A stretch of DNA of 6,106 nt from Alcaligenaceae bacterium (GTDB taxonomy: Bacteria; Pseudomonadota; Gammaproteobacteria; Burkholderiales; Burkholderiaceae_B): positions 1 to 6,106 of the forward strand of contig JAAZDZ010000479.1 of the NCBI GenBank assembly GCA_012512545.1, written 5' to 3'. Under the pieces are notes generated by a model that worked only from the letters and a program-made list of their open reading frames with translations, was not told the DNA's origin and searched no databases. Position numbers and translations under genes: made by a program. Below are positions 5,515 through 6,106 of the stretch, piece by piece. Position 1 is the first letter of the stretch; every line of letters starts with the position of its first letter.

Positions 5515-6106
5515 AAAGATAACCAAAGGGCGCGGCCGGTTCTGCAGCGGTCTCGACCCAGACGCTTTTCACCTGAGTATATTCGCGCAATACATCCACG
5601 CCGCTGGAGCGGCCGTAGCCGCTGTGCCTGTAGCCGCCAAAGGGCGAAGCCACGTTGATGGTCTTGTAACCGTTGATCCAGAAAGTGCCCGCCTGCACTT
5701 GAGCCGCCACGCGGTGAGCGCGGCCCACGTCTTGCGTCCAGACCGCACCAGCCAGGCCAAAGCGGCTGTCGTTGGCAATGGCTATGGCATCTTCCTCGGT
5801 GTCGAAGGGAATCACCGCCACAACCGGGCCGAAAATTTCGTTCTGCGCCACACCCATGCTGTTCGACACGCCAGTCAGCACCGTAGGCGAAACAAAAAAA
5901 CCTTGCTCTGCCGCTTCGGTGCTGCCCAGGGCCAGCGTCGCGCCTTCCGTCAGGGCAGCATCCACGCATTGACGCACATGGCTGAACTGACGCTCGTTGC
6001 AGATCGGGCCAATTTCAGTGGCCTCATCCAGCGGGTCGCCCACCTGCAGGCGGGCTGCCCCTGTGATGAGCTTTTCCACCAGTGCGTCATGCACGCTGCG
6101 CTGCAC
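5513..6106 (-). CDS. Aldehyde dehydrogenase, second paralogue (partial, C-terminal 197 aa)
   Basis: NAD(P)-dependent aldehyde oxidation in the cytoplasm. Only the C-terminal part lies in the window: the frame is open to the right edge, the catalytic cysteine is outside, and the valine codon GTG at the edge is internal, not a start. Visible motifs: EIGPICNERQ (31-40 of the fragment), GFFVSPTVL (69-77), the cofactor-contacting Glu90 in NEIFGPV (89-95), FGLAGAVWT (116-124), TFWING (141-146) and the terminal PFGGYRHSGYGRSSG (155-169). It is a different protein from the ALDH at the left end: over the 28 residues where both are present, about 11 are identical. It is followed after 9 bp by the amidohydrolase gene, suggesting one pathway in which amide cleavage and aldehyde oxidation are linked. 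The substrate is not assignable from this part. Confidence 0.9.
   Translation of the reverse strand: MQRSVHDALVEKLITGAARLQVGDPLDEATEIGPICNERQFSHVRQCVDAALTEGATLALGSTEAAEQGFFVSPTVLTGVSNSMGVAQNEIFGPVVAVIPFDTEEDAIAIANDSRFGLAGAVWTQDVGRAHRVAAQVQAGTFWINGYKTINVASPFGGYRHSGYGRSSGVDVLREYTQVKSVWVETAAEPAAPFGYL

Noticed and set aside
1..6106. The two ALDH fragments as halves of one gene split by an insertion
   Set aside because: Where the two fragments overlap (about 28 residues) they match at only about 11, so they are different paralogues, each cut by the window edge.

Overview
The window looks like a piece of chromosome from a Gram-negative, moderately high-GC proteobacterium. Gene content (aldehyde dehydrogenases, an MCT-like MFS carrier, a nitronate monooxygenase-type flavoprotein, a crotonase and an M20 amidohydrolase packed tightly) and codon use fit Burkholderiales, perhaps Alcaligenaceae. 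That placement is inference from protein character; no 16S or other marker is present. I see no mobile element, tRNA, rRNA, CRISPR array or phage gene.

Layout: (1) Positions 1-993, minus strand: the N-terminal 331 residues of an NAD(P)-dependent aldehyde dehydrogenase (ALDH) resembling succinate-semialdehyde dehydrogenases; its C-terminus lies beyond the left edge. (2) 994-1251: a 258-bp divergent intergenic region with promoter-like elements, a 15-bp palindrome, a spaced inverted repeat and short direct repeats. No regulator gene is visible. (3) 1252-4319, plus strand: an MFS transporter, then after 78 bp a nitronate monooxygenase-like flavoprotein whose stop overlaps the start of a crotonase-fold enzyme (TAATG). 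(4) 4320-4330: an 11-bp convergent gap. A perfect 24-bp palindrome covers the end of the crotonase gene. (5) 4331-6106, minus strand: an M20 amidohydrolase preceded, with 9 bp between, by the C-terminal 197 residues of a second, different ALDH that runs off the right edge.

How the genes may work together (inference): the set looks like a peripheral catabolic locus. The MFS protein would import a small carboxylate or related compound. The flavoprotein and crotonase are made together and probably act on the same or consecutive intermediates. The ALDHs would oxidise aldehydes or semialdehydes, and the M20 enzyme would release an acid or amine from an amide. One testable idea is oxidation of a nitronate such as propionate 3-nitronate to a semialdehyde that an ALDH then uses; nothing in the sequence proves the substrate.

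The most distinctive observations are the crotonase active site, which lacks both hydratase glutamates but keeps a glutamate at the position used by type II delta3,delta2-enoyl-CoA isomerases; the 24-bp palindrome at the convergent junction; and the symmetrical elements over the candidate promoters in the divergent region.
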